DNA of 64,000 nt from Tenodera sinensis (Eukaryota > Arthropoda > Insecta > Mantodea > Mantidae), in the NCBI GenBank assembly GCA_030765045.1, contig CM060972.1:61295773-61359772 (forward strand), read 5' to 3'. Positions 24,201-39,200 of this stretch are shown here, piece after piece. The translations under genes were made by a program, and so were the position numbers. Position 1 is the stretch's first letter. Each line of letters opens with the position of its first letter. Below the pieces are notes generated by a model that worked only from the letters and a program-made list of their open reading frames with translations, was not told the DNA's origin and made no database searches.

Positions 24201-27200
24201 AATTCTCAACACTTACTGGTCCAATACTCACTTAAAAACGGGACACTGTGTGACTCACTTATGTAGTTGAATTACATACTGTTAATTTCTTTGGAAAATC
24301 GACATCTCAAAACTTTTCATAACAGCCTGGTAGTTGAAACCTTCTTGAACTGCCTGTAATCATTCTTTGTTCCGGCCTGACTATTGTTGTCCTGACTACT
24401 GGCTGTGCATTTGTGAGGTAGTCACCTCAAGCACCCATTTGAGGCATGCGGTCGCCTTTTGCTCCCTACTTGGGGCTTTTGTCTCAACCAGCACTGTTGT
24501 AATGGGCCAGACGATCAGTGTACCACCAGCATCTTCCATAGGGGTAGCTTCTAGATACGATAGACAAATGTTGAACCTCTTCTCCACATGGCACAGTCCT
24601 TGACAGGGTTGTTGGTTTGCGCACCACTAGTCTGGGACAGGTGATGTATGTCATCCTATTTCAAACCTCTGCAGCAGGCTCGCTGATTGTGATGGGTCTT
24701 CATATGGTTGCCCATCACCCAGGTAGTTTACAGGCCATCTTATGCACAATGTGCAAATGGCCCATAGGAGTCCATGACCAGTGACCTTTCTGATGCACCT
24801 TTGCAGCCACTTTTCTCCTGACGATCCTAACTACGTCTGCTAGGTTTACTCTGCAGACCTGAAACATTTACTGGGGCTTCGGTGCACTATCTCATCTTGT
24901 GTGACTTGTAGAGCTCTCTTGCCAACATCAATCATCGCCTTGTGACTCCTGAGGGCATCTAGTCCCAGTACCACTTCTTCAGCCACCGTTGCAATAAACA
25001 CCCACACTTATAATGCTCTGCACCAAGATCAACTCCAGCCAGGCCTCCATTTTCATAGCCAAGCTATCACCTGATGCCATTATCTTGCAGGCCAATCTAA
25101 TTTCCTTGGTGGCAAGCCCTCTGCCATGTCCGGTTGGACCAGTCATGGCTACACTTGTGTCTGCCAATACCCAGCACAGCATCCCCGTACCCTGCTATCC
25201 ATAATGTTGATATCGATTCTTATGTCCAAAGCACACAGCGTCACTTGATGGGGTTGCTCTGGCAGTTCTACCTTGCACCATGCGATGCCAGTATCTCGTC
25301 ATTCGTCACTCGTGAGCTTTCCTGTTGACTGTCCTTAACGATGTCATGATTGGCTACATCCCCAACACACTGTTTGCGGATCCTTGCAGATGTTCTTGAG
25401 CTGGCTCTTTATCTCCGTAATGTTACACACTTCCATTCTCCAAGATGGGCATAACTGTTATCTTGGCTGCTAGATGTTCCCTCCTCAGGTCTGCACTATC
25501 CTGTCCATCCCTGGCATTCAGTTCCTTGAAGCTGCTGTCATCTGTCTTTCAGGGGCTAAGACATTCCTTGATGTTCTCCAAGACATTAACAATTTTGCGG
25601 AAGTATTCCATCTTCCTGCTGAGATCTTCCATATGCTTCATGCTGACCAGTTGTCCAACAGTCATTAATAGCTCTGCCTTTATCTTCTCCATCCCAGATT
25701 TCATTTCTTCCATCATTGAGTTAGTGTTTTTATTTCCTTCCCAACTTCTTCCATTCCAGAGTTTACGTTTTTCATTATGACTTCATATTTGTCTCCATCT
25801 GCTGCATTCTGAAATTCATTTTGGTCTTTGTCTGCTGCATTTTGGATACCATTTTTGTCTCCATCTGCTTTATCTTGGCCAATATTTGTTCCAGCATCAC
25901 CTCCATCGTGATTCTTACATGTACTTCTGATACTAGTGTGACAAATGGCAAGTCCAGTTACTGTGTACGTCACTTTATTTCTCTTCTCCCACTGAATCAC
26001 AAAAACACAGTTCTCTGATTTATTGTTACGACAATTTGTCGTGGCCTTGCAAGTTACAGCTGTTCTGTTCTATCGTAGCCTTGACACAAATACTGCTCAC
26101 TGTACACAATAAAAAGCTCCACTTAAGTGCCTTACAATACACACACTGAAACTTTAAACACACTTAAAAACTGGCTTCTCTGTTTTTACGACTCGCTTAT
26201 ACAGCTGAGAATTACGAGCTGTTGATTTCTCTGGAAAATCACAAATTTTCCTTGAAACTTTTGGCAACAGTTCGGCAGTTGTAAGTTTCTTGAATTGGTT
26301 TGAGAGGTAGAACTGGAACTTAAAAATGCATTGCCACAACTGGGATTTGAACCACAGACCTTCCGCTAACCAGGCGGCTGCTCTAACCATTGAGCTATTG
26401 TGACAAACTGCCAGAATGGCATTAAATTCTCAAACCAGTTCATATTTCTCCTGGTAAACCACAAAGGCAATCTCACATCAGAGACAAATTACCCCAATGG
26501 TGACTTACTATTGTAAGTACTCTCAAACTTTGCCCACACACAACTTGTGTGTTTAAAAACACCAGCAGTAAGTTTGTTGGCATAAATAAATAATAATTAC
26601 CATCTGAAGGTTATTTAATCCTGGGACATAAAGTACTTAGAATAGTAAGTCACCATTGGGGTAATTTGTCTCTGATGTGAGACTGCCTTTGTGGTTTACC
26701 AGGAGAAATACAAACTGGTTTGAGAATTTAATGCCATTCTGGCAGTTTGTCACAATAGGTCAATGGTTAGAGCAGCCGCCTGATAAGCGGAAGGTCTGTG
26801 GCTCAAATACCAGTTGTGGCATTGAATTTTTAAGTTCCAGTTCTACCTCTCAAACTTTGCCCACACACGGCTTGTGTGTTTAAAAACACCAACAGTAAGT
26901 TTGTTGGCATAAATAAATAATAAATTCTTGAATTGGTCTTTATTCTGGCCTGACTATTGTCCTTGTTTAACAGCCACACATTGCGTAGGAACATAGTGGT
27001 GTGAGGTAAAGCTAACTCAAGCATTCTTTCAGGTGCATGCTTGTCCTCAGTATATAATTGATGAGTGTGCATTTTTAAAAAAAGCTATAAAAGCAGATGA
27101 ATCAAAGTTTGAGTTACACCTAAGTGTTGAATTAATTTTTAAGAAGTAAACAATATAGAAAAGTTGAAAAGAAAGGAGTTTGTGTAGCAATATTTGCTGC

Positions 27201-30200
27201 ATGTAAGAAATCTCCTTTTACAAGAGGAAATATTTAAATTTGTCAGTTTTCTATTTCTGTCAATTTATGGCGGACCAATTATTATTCAATTATGGAGTTA
27301 TTCCATTTGTAGAGCTTGCACAGTATGTTTGGATGGGTCAACTATAGTGCATCTCATCCTTAGATGACAGTACATGTTAAATGGGGTGCAACATTGCAAC
27401 ATGTACTATATGCACATATACCTCGAAGCTGCGACAACTTGTGATCGACACAACTGAACCTGAATAACACTATTGTTTATTCTCTCCCTCTGACGTTTTA
27501 CACCCTGCTTCAAATGTGACATATCCGTTGTTCCTGGGATCATAAAATTATATTACACGAAGTAGCTTCAGCAATACATGATATGAGTATTAATGCATTA
27601 AAGTAATTATGATCATACTTTCAATAAGTAAACCTGTTAAATCTCTATACCTAAAACCACACGATATAATATGTAGTAACACTGCCTTGTAGACAGTAAT
27701 TTTGAACTGCTGGTGTTTACATCGTACCAAGAAGCTCCCCACTCCACATCACAATTGCATGTTCAAAGACAATGACATTCTTCTGAGTCAATGACAGTAC
27801 CAAGTCATCTTATGAATTATGCATATCCAAATAGTGAAATATGTGTAATGCTATTTAAGGCTCTCTACATTAAGTTTCAGCCGCATTTCATATATCTCCT
27901 TGGTGTTTTTAGTACTTCAAAATGCTATTTTACAGACATATAAAAGTCTGTTATCAAACACATATGGAGAAATAAAATGAGAAAAAGCTTTAAATTATGC
28001 TGATCACCTTTAAACTTCCTTGTCCTCCAATAGTGGCGCGATTCCTTCCATTTCATTTCCCATTGACCTTGATGGACCTGCTTCTTGAGAATTAAAATCT
28101 TGACTAAAGGGGCAGTTGCAGTTCTTGTTGATGATGAACTGTGAAGACGATGATACATTAATCAGAAAGGCATCTTTCGTCTTAGATCTCGCCGACTATC
28201 CAAATCACTTTCATCCTTCTTAATTTTGTCCATATAGTTCACCCAATTCTGTACTGTAACATGTTTGTATGCCTCTGAGATCAACAGTCTCATTTCTGGT
28301 TGTTTAAATGAGGTATTGTTCATTTTTATGTAGTTTTTCACTTGTGACCATACCATTTCGATGGGATTCAGTTCACAATGGTATGGAGGCAAATAAAGAA
28401 CTTATTGCCCTTCAGTTTTTTGCCATTTTATCAACAATGCATTTATCGTATCTCCCTTTATGTTGAGATACATTGAACAAAAGTTCCTGTTTAAGCATAT
28501 CAGGTTCAAACGGGATCTCTTTCTGAGTAAGCCAACCAATTATATCATTTTTCCTCCATGAATTAACAGCCAAAAGCTCACTTTTTCTACTGCAATACAA
28601 TAATGGCTCCCTTGGGGCTATTTGGGAGCAACTGTTCAGCGAACCACTTTTCATACATTTCCCTTGTGATTTCATCATGTGTATCGGCCGTATTTTTTTG
28701 CACAAAAATGCCAGTTCAGTGTACTTACGAACCCCTGTTCTTTGCTGGCATTGACCAAAGCAAATCTTGCTCCACAACCCTGAAGTGGCCTGAGTCCTAC
28801 AACTGCTGCTTGATGGGCACTTTTAACTTTGGTATCCCTCCATGCCTTTTGTCACTGTATGGCCTAAATTTACAAATGACCGTCTGTGTAAATGATTGAT
28901 TTCGCCTGGTCCCTAAACCTTTATATGTCTTTTAGATATTTATGTCGCTATCTGATGATATGTCTTTCTATTAATATGCAATTGTTACCCCTTCTTTCAT
29001 ATTCAAACCCAAAATCATGTAAGAACCAACTAAGAGTGGCCCTTGAGGCTGGCCTCGTAGCTCAGTTGGTAGAGCATCTCTAGTTTGGTAGGGTCTCATC
29101 ACTATTGACCCATGGCAAAATTATGTTCAGCGTGTGTGGAATATTTGCAAACAGTAAAGAATGAACAATTCAACGCACTCCACTTTGCACTATTCCATTC
29201 TACTGCGTTAACCTAGTGTTTTTTTCCTCCCATTTGCATAGAAACAGCAAATATCGGACTTCTATTGAAAAAAAAAATTTCTGGAGAAATATGGACCTAT
29301 AGAAATGTATAAGGATATAACCTTATATATAGGTTATAATCTGATATAAAAGGAAAAAGGATATAACCTGATAGAGAAAAAAATTCTGCTAAGGATAATG
29401 TGTTCAAACCTGAAATTTATAACAATTGAATATTTATACCATGCTATTAGAAACCTGGCAACAGTGTGAGGGTAGGAAAGGACGAGGCTAATGGCAACTT
29501 GTATGCGCTAGATAGACAGATACATCCCATTTAACTCCATACTGTCATCTAAGTGAGAGACAAGGTATAGTATACTTTAAAATAATGAGAAATGTGTTAC
29601 AGCAAGTACAACCACTAATTTTATTTTCTAGGTTATTCATTTGGTAATATTTGAATTGATTTGTGGCACAATATTTCACACACACTTGCCAAAACTCTTG
29701 GCTTGTTTCAAAAGCAATCACTTTCTTTTTCAGCTTCAGCAAGTAAGTGAACTATTGTATCACACTATTACTTAATCATTATATGCTTCACTGCTATGAG
29801 TTTCCTTCAATTTGAAATTGTTTACCTGATATTCTTTGCATAGACCTTTTAAAGGCTGTCTATCAACTATCAAATTGTCAATTAGTAGTTATCTGGGATT
29901 AATAACTAAGAAAGTGAGGCATATTTGCTCAATGTATAGGGTTACCAGAAATGTAGGACACAATGGTAAAAAGTGTAGGACAAAAATTTATGGATGTTAT
30001 CCATCAATGCAAAAGTAATGTAAATTTATAATTTAAATGCCACTTATATACACCCATAGGCATGTCCACTTATTTTCTTAAAATCCTGAAATATATAATG
30101 TTAAATGTGATCATGAACAGTAACTTATAGTTCCCTGAAGAAGTAATCTTGCACAAAACATCTAGCTTGTGTGAAATATAGTCAAGAGATTCCACACAAC

Positions 30201-33200
30201 TGAAATCTTTGAAATTGTACCTCACCAAAGCAATATCTCTAACTGAATCAATACATATGTTCCTTTCATCCATCTACAATGCTTTTATTAGTGAAAATAC
30301 TCTTTCAACAGTAGCATTGTGTTACTTCACCTCCCCAGAATACCAGCTTTGTGCCTCTTGAGTGCAAATGTTGTGTTGCCAACTTTGTTCAATGTTACTA
30401 TGCACGAGTATCCTCTTTGACTGTAGCCGATAAAGCTCTGTTGCCATAGCAAGCTGTACTTGTGGCTAATAACCAGTTATTCATTTCTATATTCACAGTT
30501 GCCAGTTCATTTTCTAACGATCACTGCTTATTTCTGAAAATGTAGGACATTACCGACTATTCAAACCCCCCCTCCCGGCTGGACAAATGGTTAAAATGTA
30601 TTGCATATCCAGGAATTTCTGGACGTCTGGTAACCCTATCAATATATGTTTTTGTAATAACATAAATGTAATAGGTGTTCTTGTAGCAAAAGATAAGATA
30701 CTTGAGTGTTCGTTTGTTGCAAGTTTGTGTTTTTGGGAAGTGAATTTAGAAATATTTGCTTTTTCTCCCCATGCATCCACTGCTCAGGAAGAATGGTGAG
30801 GTAAGTGAGAAAAATAATAAGCTTTAGAGATTAAATGGAGAGAATGAATACATGAAACATAACCTCAGCACTACAAAGTACTGAACATATTCTAGCTAGC
30901 TTTATTTTTTCTTTATATATTTGTTGTTTTTTTGTTTTTTCTGTTATTAACATCCTCCAACGTAGTATCGTATCAGATGGTGAAAGAATGAAATGGGTGA
31001 AATGATTCTCAAATGAGCCCAAGGTCCATAAAGCTTTAACTTACCTGACATTCGTCTTCTCAGGATAAGGGAAAACTCCGGAAAATATTTTATCTGCATA
31101 ACTCACCCTAAGCGAGATAGAACTCTCGACCAGACGTGAGGCAGACACGCTACCACCACGCTACAGAGGTGGGTTAGTTAGTTTTATGCATTCATGATTA
31201 CAACTAACATCTTTAGTGCGTATACATCAAAAATAAGTTTGTGTCATAAGCTAAAATAAGTATATCATGCATCCTTGTTGATTGATTATAATTTAACGTG
31301 GATTAATGATACTTTGAACAAATTTATTTGAGTCATGTAATTTATTTGCTATAAGTTGCCAGCTATAATGCTCCACTTTTCTTTAATTAACCATAGTGCT
31401 TGCTTTGTGATTAGTCAAGGACATTGATTATATTCCCTTGAGTCAATAAATATAAGAAATATTTAGAGACTAAGTTTCACTTATCTTTGGTGCAAGTTTT
31501 ATTATAGTAATTGTATACTTCTGTAATATGAGGGTCACTCCAAAAGTAATGCATACTATTTTTTAAAAAATACCGTTTTCATTCGGCATCTTTGAAATTT
31601 TTACAGTGTGTAAATACATCCCTGCTGCTTGTGTTCAATTTATTTCAACTTATTCCCATGAGTGGCACTGCCTTAGCAGGCCTTCAAGATGGCTGCTGCA
31701 CTTGACATTCATCAGAAACAACATGCTGTCATAGAATTCCTGTGCTGTGATTACGAGAGATTGAGAAAGCTGTATGGAGATGCTGCTGCCGATCGCAGTA
31801 CAGTTAGTCAGTGGACAAGTATATTGTGTGATGAAAAAGGGCATGGAGGTATTCAGGATTCTCCTCACAGCGGCAGACTGCACACTGCACAAACTCCTGG
31901 CAATGTGCAGATAGTTAAATTGGTTTCTGTTAAGGGACACATCACAGTGACTGAATTGTCACTCTGTTAGAATAGGGAAAGCAAGTGTATGCAGAATACT
32001 GAAAATGTTGGGCCCATATGTCAGTCAAAAAACCACGTAAGTGATCACAAAACTTGGATGGACAACATTGAAACACCTGCCTTACAGTCCTGACCTAGCT
32101 CCATGTGACTATCATCTCTTTGGGAAACTGAAAGGATCTCTTCACGGAACGAAGTTCGAAGATGATGACTCCCTTGTGAACGCTGCCAAACAGTGGCTCT
32201 AACATGCTGGTCCAGACTTTTACCATGCAGGTATACAGGCACTAATTCCAAGATGGCGTATGACAGTTGAGAAGGATGGGGATTATATGGAGAAATGAAA
32301 TGTTGTTCCTAAAGGATGTATCTTCACACTCTAAAATTTTCAAAGATGTCTAATTAAAGCTGTATTTTTAAAAAAAATAGGGTGCATTTCTTTTGGGGTG
32401 ACCCTTGTACAATTTACACCAAAGATAAGAAGCTTAGTATCTAAATATTTGTTATATTCAATAATTTATATTGCCTCACTCTCAATAGTTTTTTTTAATT
32501 TTCCCTCATTTTCTTTCTGTTAATGTGACTCGTGTCATTAAGGCTACTGCAGCAGCTAGTTAACTGTTTCCAATATTAGAATTTTCTTCTAGAAGGTAAA
32601 ACAAAATTTCTATAATTGACTGATAACATAATCAGAATTATGTGATCATAAAATGGGATTTAAAAGCATAGAAGTAACTGAAAGAGAGAGTAGACTAAGC
32701 CTGGACATCGTTGATACATAATACGAAGTCAAAACCCAAAAACCCAACCAAACAAATCGTGTGGCAGTTTCCTGAGCTTCACAGGGATTGCCCAGTGTGT
32801 ACCCAGTAGAAGAGATGGTGTTCCTTCCTGCCTAAATATAGTTCAGGCTCTCCACCAAATGCCATTCTAGATGTAAACTGACCAGGAGTCAAGTCACTGA
32901 AGATCCCAGACCGAGTTATGGGAGAAATGTTAATTCATTAATTGGACCATGGTCTACAAGCTGGGATAGTACATTCTATTAAAGCATTTGTTGGTTTTTG
33001 AAAAAAAGCTCATATTTTCAAACAGCATTTTACTTATGCTATGTTATGTTTTTCCATGTGTTGGCAGCTTTAGGAAGGAGAAGAATCCTTAACAAATGTG
33101 TATGCTAACCCTCTGTATTTCTAATGAATAGAATAACACTTTTCTCAGAACTACATTTTGTGCATCTGTCAAGTTTTTAAAAAATGCTCCTCAATTATAA

Positions 33201-36200
33201 CTAGTCATAACTATAACATAACTATTAAATTGCAATTTTAAAGCATAATATCCTTTAAATATTTTTTCATATTTAGTGCATGACACAGCTGTTAATATCC
33301 TCCATTTTTTTTCTACACAAGTTTTCTAGTACACGTAGCATTTAAAATAAACATTGGATACTACAAACATTTTGTTGTCTGCAAAGACATGCACTCTTTC
33401 TTGAGTTACTGTAGAACTTTGTTCATGTTATGATTTTCATTGCAGGGAGGTGTTCAATCAAATGTTGTACCTCCTGAGTTGGTTGTGGTATTTGATGTAC
33501 GACTGGCTGTGACGGTAGACCATGCAAACTTTGAAGCAATGGTGAACAGATGGTGTAGTGAAGCTGGTCCAGGAACATACATTGAGTATGAACAGAAGGA
33601 ACCCAAGATTCAGGTGACAAAGCTGGACAGCACTAACCCCTGGTGGGTTGCATTTAAAGCAGCATGTGATGAAATGTAAGTACATTGTGGTATAACCAAA
33701 TATGAATGTTGTCAGTCTACACATTCTTGGTATAATTTTTACAGAGAATAGATTTTTTTTAAACCATTAATGGCCAATTCTGAAAAAACAATTGAAATTT
33801 GAATTTGATGTACTATATTGGTTTAACGCATTAGTATCCTTTATTTTATTTTACAAAACTGGGGATTAAAACATCTGTCATCAAATGAGAGCACTGGCTA
33901 TTGGTGACATACAAAATTACACGAAGACCATAACATAGCTTTACGAGTCACATATAATGTAAACAATTTTACAACAAAGCAATGGAAATATAAGTTTGAC
34001 ATATTTTATTTATATTTTACCCCATGTATATTTTTGTGATATATAAAGTCTCATGGATATGAGACAGAATATATGATTAGACCCCGAAAGGAAAGCATTT
34101 ATGTAAATATTGGTTGTAAATATAATTTATTTTTCATGTTGGTAAGGATTTGTTGAGTACTGAAAATATATTGCCACTGTCTCAATTGTTATAAAAAAGT
34201 AATTGTTTAAAAATGTCAAATGTTAAGTAACATGTTCAAATTTAATATGTATAAATATAAGAACCATATATATTAATATTAAAAGTGTAGGGAGGATAGA
34301 TAAAGATTGCTTCCCTAACATTGCAAGAACTATTTACCATGTAGGAGGGTTTCAAAATGTGCTTTGCGGGAAATGAATGCATACGCATATGAATACAAAT
34401 GCATTATGTAAAGAGATGACAACTTTTTTCTTATTAGTGTCCTAGCCTCCGAAAGGTGAAGACACGTTTTGTGACATGCGTAGATGTGGACGCTAAAAGT
34501 GATCTAAAATAACTAATAACGTGAAAAGACTATCAAGAAAGTATATTCATGTGCAACGAAAGTTAATTTAAATGTAACGAGTGTAATATTCAACAAGAAA
34601 GGTGCAAATAAAAGTGATATCTCATAGTAAAGTTACATCCTGTGTTCGTTTATTTCACCCGTAGCATGACCTGGGGTAGAAAAAGAATCTCATAGCTCAA
34701 CGCATACAAAACATAGTATTAAAAAGACAGCACCAGATACAAGAACATACCTTTCCGAGTCATAAGTATCACTTACAACATTATTTTATAACAATCCAAT
34801 GTAAATGTCAGTTTTGAATTGCATTTTACTTTTTATGGTATGGTCCAAAACAGGTAATACACAGTGTAAGATTACATTTGTACAAGACGAACAAGGTTTT
34901 TCTTTGTAGTTTTCCTTTGGCATCTTTGTCTTGTTTGCTTATGATATGATTCTTATTGTTATAACCAACATCTGCAATAGTAGCTACTGGTTTGCTTATC
35001 TTGCTTCCTAGCACTAGTCTTGTATTCTCCTTTGAGTTAATAAATGCAGATTTGTCTCCTAAAATCCAGGAATGGCATTGGTGTTGAATCCTGAGAATTT
35101 ACCATCTTATAAATTATCCAGGCATGTCCATGTTGAGCATTCTTGTAAATGATCAATACCATTTCCTTCCTTGTATATAAATATTGTGTTTATAACCAGT
35201 CATGCTTGTCAACTCCCCCATGTTAATGCTATATGAGGGCTGATCTAAAAGTAACGCACATTAATTTTTTTACAAAAAACATTGCACATAAACTTGCATC
35301 TTTTGTCTACTTTTCGACATAGTCACCAACTTTCTCACCACATTTCTCCCATTGTAGTACCAGTTTCAATATGTCTTGTTCGTAGAAGTCCGTTTAGTTA
35401 GCGTATGGCGATCTGCAGACTACTGATTTCATTTCCACATCTGTTACAAAGTGTTGGCTGGCCAAGAATTTCCTCATGGGACCAAACAGAGGAAAGTCCA
35501 ATGGTGCAAGATCCGGACTATATGGTGGATACTGGAGCACTACTCAACCAAATGTATTGATTTTTACACATGCAGAAGCAGCATCATGGGGGCAAGCAAT
35601 GTCATGAAGTTTGACCAAAGTCTTCATGTAAGCTGCAGCATTCACAGTGGTCTCATTTTCAGCAAAGTACACCAATAAAACACCATGCATATCCCAGAAC
35701 ACAGTGACTAGCACTTTCCCGGCAGATTGAGTCACTTTGAATTTTTTCTTTGTTGGAGAATGCAATCCACCTGGAGACATTGCTACTGCCCATACAATCC
35801 TTGTACATGCTAGGCATGTCCCTGTGAATTTCACTCGGTTTATGCTCTTTGGTCCATAAATATCGAAGTACACTTTGCTGTTTAAGTGTGGATGACAGTA
35901 GCATGCTCACCATCTTTTTTGCATAGTTCACGCTTCTCTCGCTAGAGCTACACATGAGCAAAAATAAACCCTCTATAGTGAAAAGTTCAAACTATATCTG
36001 TGTGAAATTTCAGCATTCCAGCTGCATTACCATGGCAGAAAAAAATGTTACTTTTTGATCCACCTTCCTAGTTCTTTATTACATGCGGTTGTAGAACTAG
36101 AATTCTCTTGCCTTCTTTCCTACTGGGAGAGGGCACCTTCATGTATGGTTTTCTCTAATTGTACCTGTGGTACAAAATCATATCTTCAACTCAACTAACG

Positions 36201-39200
36201 AGGAATAACTTGTAAAAGAATTGACAATACACAGCATGGCTCAATGGATTGGTGACTATGGATAGGAGGTTTTCAACTACACTTCCTAAACTTTTTTCCT
36301 CGGAATAATCGTATTGTGCTTTACAAGTCTACGGATAAAATTTATTACAGTACCCTGAAACTCCTCACAAATCATGTGTAAATGATACGCATTAGACCAG
36401 TGTCATCATTTGAAGATGTTATTTTTTATCATTTTTGCATATAAAATCGTAACAAATTCTTGAATATAAGATTTAGTCTCTTTCTTTAACCTTTGTTTTA
36501 ACATATAGGTATAATTTAAATTTGACAACCATTATACTAATTATTTTGTTTTTAATGCACTGCTGCATCTGAGCATGGATACAGATTTCCTTTGTTGCCA
36601 ATTATAGGATATTGTTAATATTATTTTGAAAGAAAAATTATATAGAATTAAAGTACAATAAAGCTGTACTTTAAGGAAAAAAGATTGTATATTGTTCATA
36701 ATTGTTCTGGCATTTATCAATTTAACTGTTTGGATTGTGACAAGTTTACATTGGTAAAACCAAACGTCATTTGGAAACCAAAATGAAGGAACATTTTAGA
36801 AATATTAAATATAAACTGATTGACAAATCAGCTGTGGCAGATCATTTTTGGTCATTTACTTATGAAATAAATCAAGAGGTTAAATTATTAAAACAATTAA
36901 ATGGACCCATAGGTTTAAATGGAAGAGCTTCATTTTGAGGAAGCATCACATAATGAATTCTGAAATACAATCAATTGATTCTGGTAACAAATTAGTTTTG
37001 TTTTCAGTGGTTGGTAACAGAAATTTTAAGCCATTTATTGTTCGCAATGATAGCGACTAGTATAAACAAGAGTAGCTTGATGCAATAAATATATCGTGAA
37101 ACTGCAACTTGCATTTAATTTCAAGAACTTGCAGCAAATGGTAAGATAAATGAAGCTTATAATCTCTGATATTTGTTATATTTGTATATTCTTTCACTGT
37201 TAAAAGCTTCAGTTTTTCAGTATATAAATGTATTGTATGTGTTGCTTTATGAAAATAAACCTTAGACTTCAATTCAGGCTGAATGGAAGTAATTTGTCAT
37301 TTAAAATAGTCCGAATCGTGTATTAATACATAGTAAGAAATAAAGATCTGATGCACTGTGACTTTTTCTGTTCACTATTGTTTATTTTTATTTAACTTCA
37401 ATAAACTATGCTACAAAAATTATAACATTCAATTGAATAACAAATATCTTGGTTATGGCTGATGCCAAAGTAACAATTATTCAAAATCAATTGTGTGTTT
37501 TAAAGAGTTCTATATATTTTGTGTTGCAAATTTTGTCTATCAAAATAGTCAATTTTGAGAAAATCAAGAACATTGAAAATTTGTGAAAAATTTTCTTTAA
37601 AACCTTCATATTGCATCTTTGGAAGATACTGTACATAAATGCTAGGTTTGCTATTTATACAGCATTTTATTTTGAGTAATGTACAAACGAGCGTGCACAC
37701 ACGTACGTTCATCCCACATACACCCCACACACATGTGCACGGGTACACTCACACACAACACACAAGTGTGTATAGGTATACAACACATACATGTGCATGG
37801 GTACACAACACATACATGTGCATGGGTACACAACACATGCATGTGCACGGGTACACAAACACACACATGTGCACGGGTACCTCACATACACAGCACACAT
37901 GTGCAGGGGTACACCACACAAAAGACACATGTGCACAGGTACACATCATTCAGATATTGCCTGTTTTAATTGAGTTGCAGTGAACATGGTTTTGTTCTGT
38001 TCAGACATGTTTGTTTGAGTCTTTCTTTCTTCTAGCAACAGACTCATTCTCTGACCACACTAGTAAAATAATTGGAATTGGGAAGCCTAAACTGAAGGAA
38101 TGAGCTTTACCCTATTCATTGCATGTATCTAATTCCTTATGCTTCTACATAAAAGTATCTGTTTAATTTAGAAGTAATGGAATAGGATTTTGCTATAAAC
38201 TACATATTGAAACATTCCCTTCTTCTAAGGTAACTGAGACATTAGACTGGAGGAAAACACTTATTCCATTCAGCAAAAATTAATATTAAGGCAACCTCCA
38301 GAGCGCAAACATCAGAATATGTTAGCAGTATAACAAAAGATAAAGAATGGAAAGAATTACTGACAAACATAAAAATATCAAATCTATTACAATGTGAAAC
38401 AGTCACCACTTTTTGAAAAATAACCCAACACATCTAGCAGAACATCTACACTGTATGGGACTCACTACATCACCAAACTGCATGCTGTACAATGGGAACT
38501 CTGTTATGAACTGGGAACGTCTTAAGGAATGTGCTGCACTTCAAACCATTTGGACAAAGTCAAAAGGAAAATTATATGGAAAGGGGAAGTCAAAAGACAA
38601 ATGGAAAATCTCCAATATATTTAGAGCATTAGATTAAATAACATTTCCTTCTCCATAAACAATAATTTAAATTTTTATTACCATTTTAGAGGTGTTGAAG
38701 TAGCATTTCTAGAGATGTAATGTTTGTTTTGCTGTATTCTTTTGATAAGAAAAGAAGTAAATGCACAGAATATATTAACATAACTGGAAATAAACCTAAA
38801 ATGTTTTGTGGATTTCAGGAAATTACAGCTGCAGCCAGCAATATTTCCTGGAGGCACAGACAGTCGCTATGTTCGTGGGGTGAGTTGTTTCATATGTGCT
38901 TTAGACTACTGGACTTAGTGTAGATAACAGTAAATTGCTCTTATGCTTCATTTACTTGTGTAATGTACTCCCTGTGTATTTTAGGCACCTGTTTTGTTTT
39001 TTGATTGTGGGAAAACTTATGTATTGTACAAAGGAAGTCAGTTTTGAAGTGGTACATTAGGTATGAAAGCATTAGTGAGGTTCAATGCCAGTGGCAAAAT
39101 GAGTATTAAACAGAGCCACCGACATGTTTAACAAATGTGCGCATTCAAGAGAAGTTTGAAGTCGATGGCTGTGGTACAGATGTACAGAAAAAGTGATCTG

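Larger units (their letters stand above)
23965..27050 (-). mobile_element. Ty3/gypsy-like LTR retrotransposon, internally deleted, SINEs inside one LTR
   Basis: Two matching long repeats lie at 23965-24457 and 25935-27050, the second split by a SINE cluster at about 26300-26925. Shared blocks include ctgttctgtt..atcgt, tgctgctcactgtacacaa, acacacactgaaa, ctgttaatttctttggaaaatc and gcctgactattgt. Between them the minus strand has a gag-like acidic coiled coil (GTNIGQDKADGDKNGIQNAA) and a retropepsin-like tail (VAEEVVLGLDALRSHKAMID). RT and integrase are missing. The 5' LTR is on the right, since coding runs leftward. Confidence 0.7.
25935..27050 (-). repeat. 5' LTR of the gypsy-like element, split by SINEs
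   Basis: LTR homology runs 25935 to about 26300 and resumes at about 26926 (ttcttgaattggt is repeated on both sides) to 27050. The repeated cttgaattgg flanking the insert could be a target duplication. Confidence 0.6.
27345..29567 (-). mobile_element. IS630/Tc1-like DNA transposon, longer copy
   Basis: Ends: CTATAGTGCATCTCATCCTT at 27342 and the reverse complement CTATACCTTGTCTCTCACTT at the right. Both then read AGATGACAGTA. Transposase remnants are on the minus strand: a helix-turn-helix-side region (right, to 29200) and a catalytic C-terminus (28777-28162). A second copy at 61885-63357 shares both ends and the N-terminal part. A 36-bp SINE-head insert interrupts it at 29047. Confidence 0.7.

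Noticed and set aside
26735..26830. Possible functional tRNA-Ile gene
   Set aside because: Part of a repeated SINE with several copies and no closed cloverleaf.
33458..33724. Minus-strand 88-codon frame
   Set aside because: Antisense to an ACY1 exon; the + strand frame has clear splice sites and family motifs.
37639..37983. Several Cys/His-rich frames on both strands
   Set aside because: They are produced by the minisatellite; all frames are open because the unit lacks stops.
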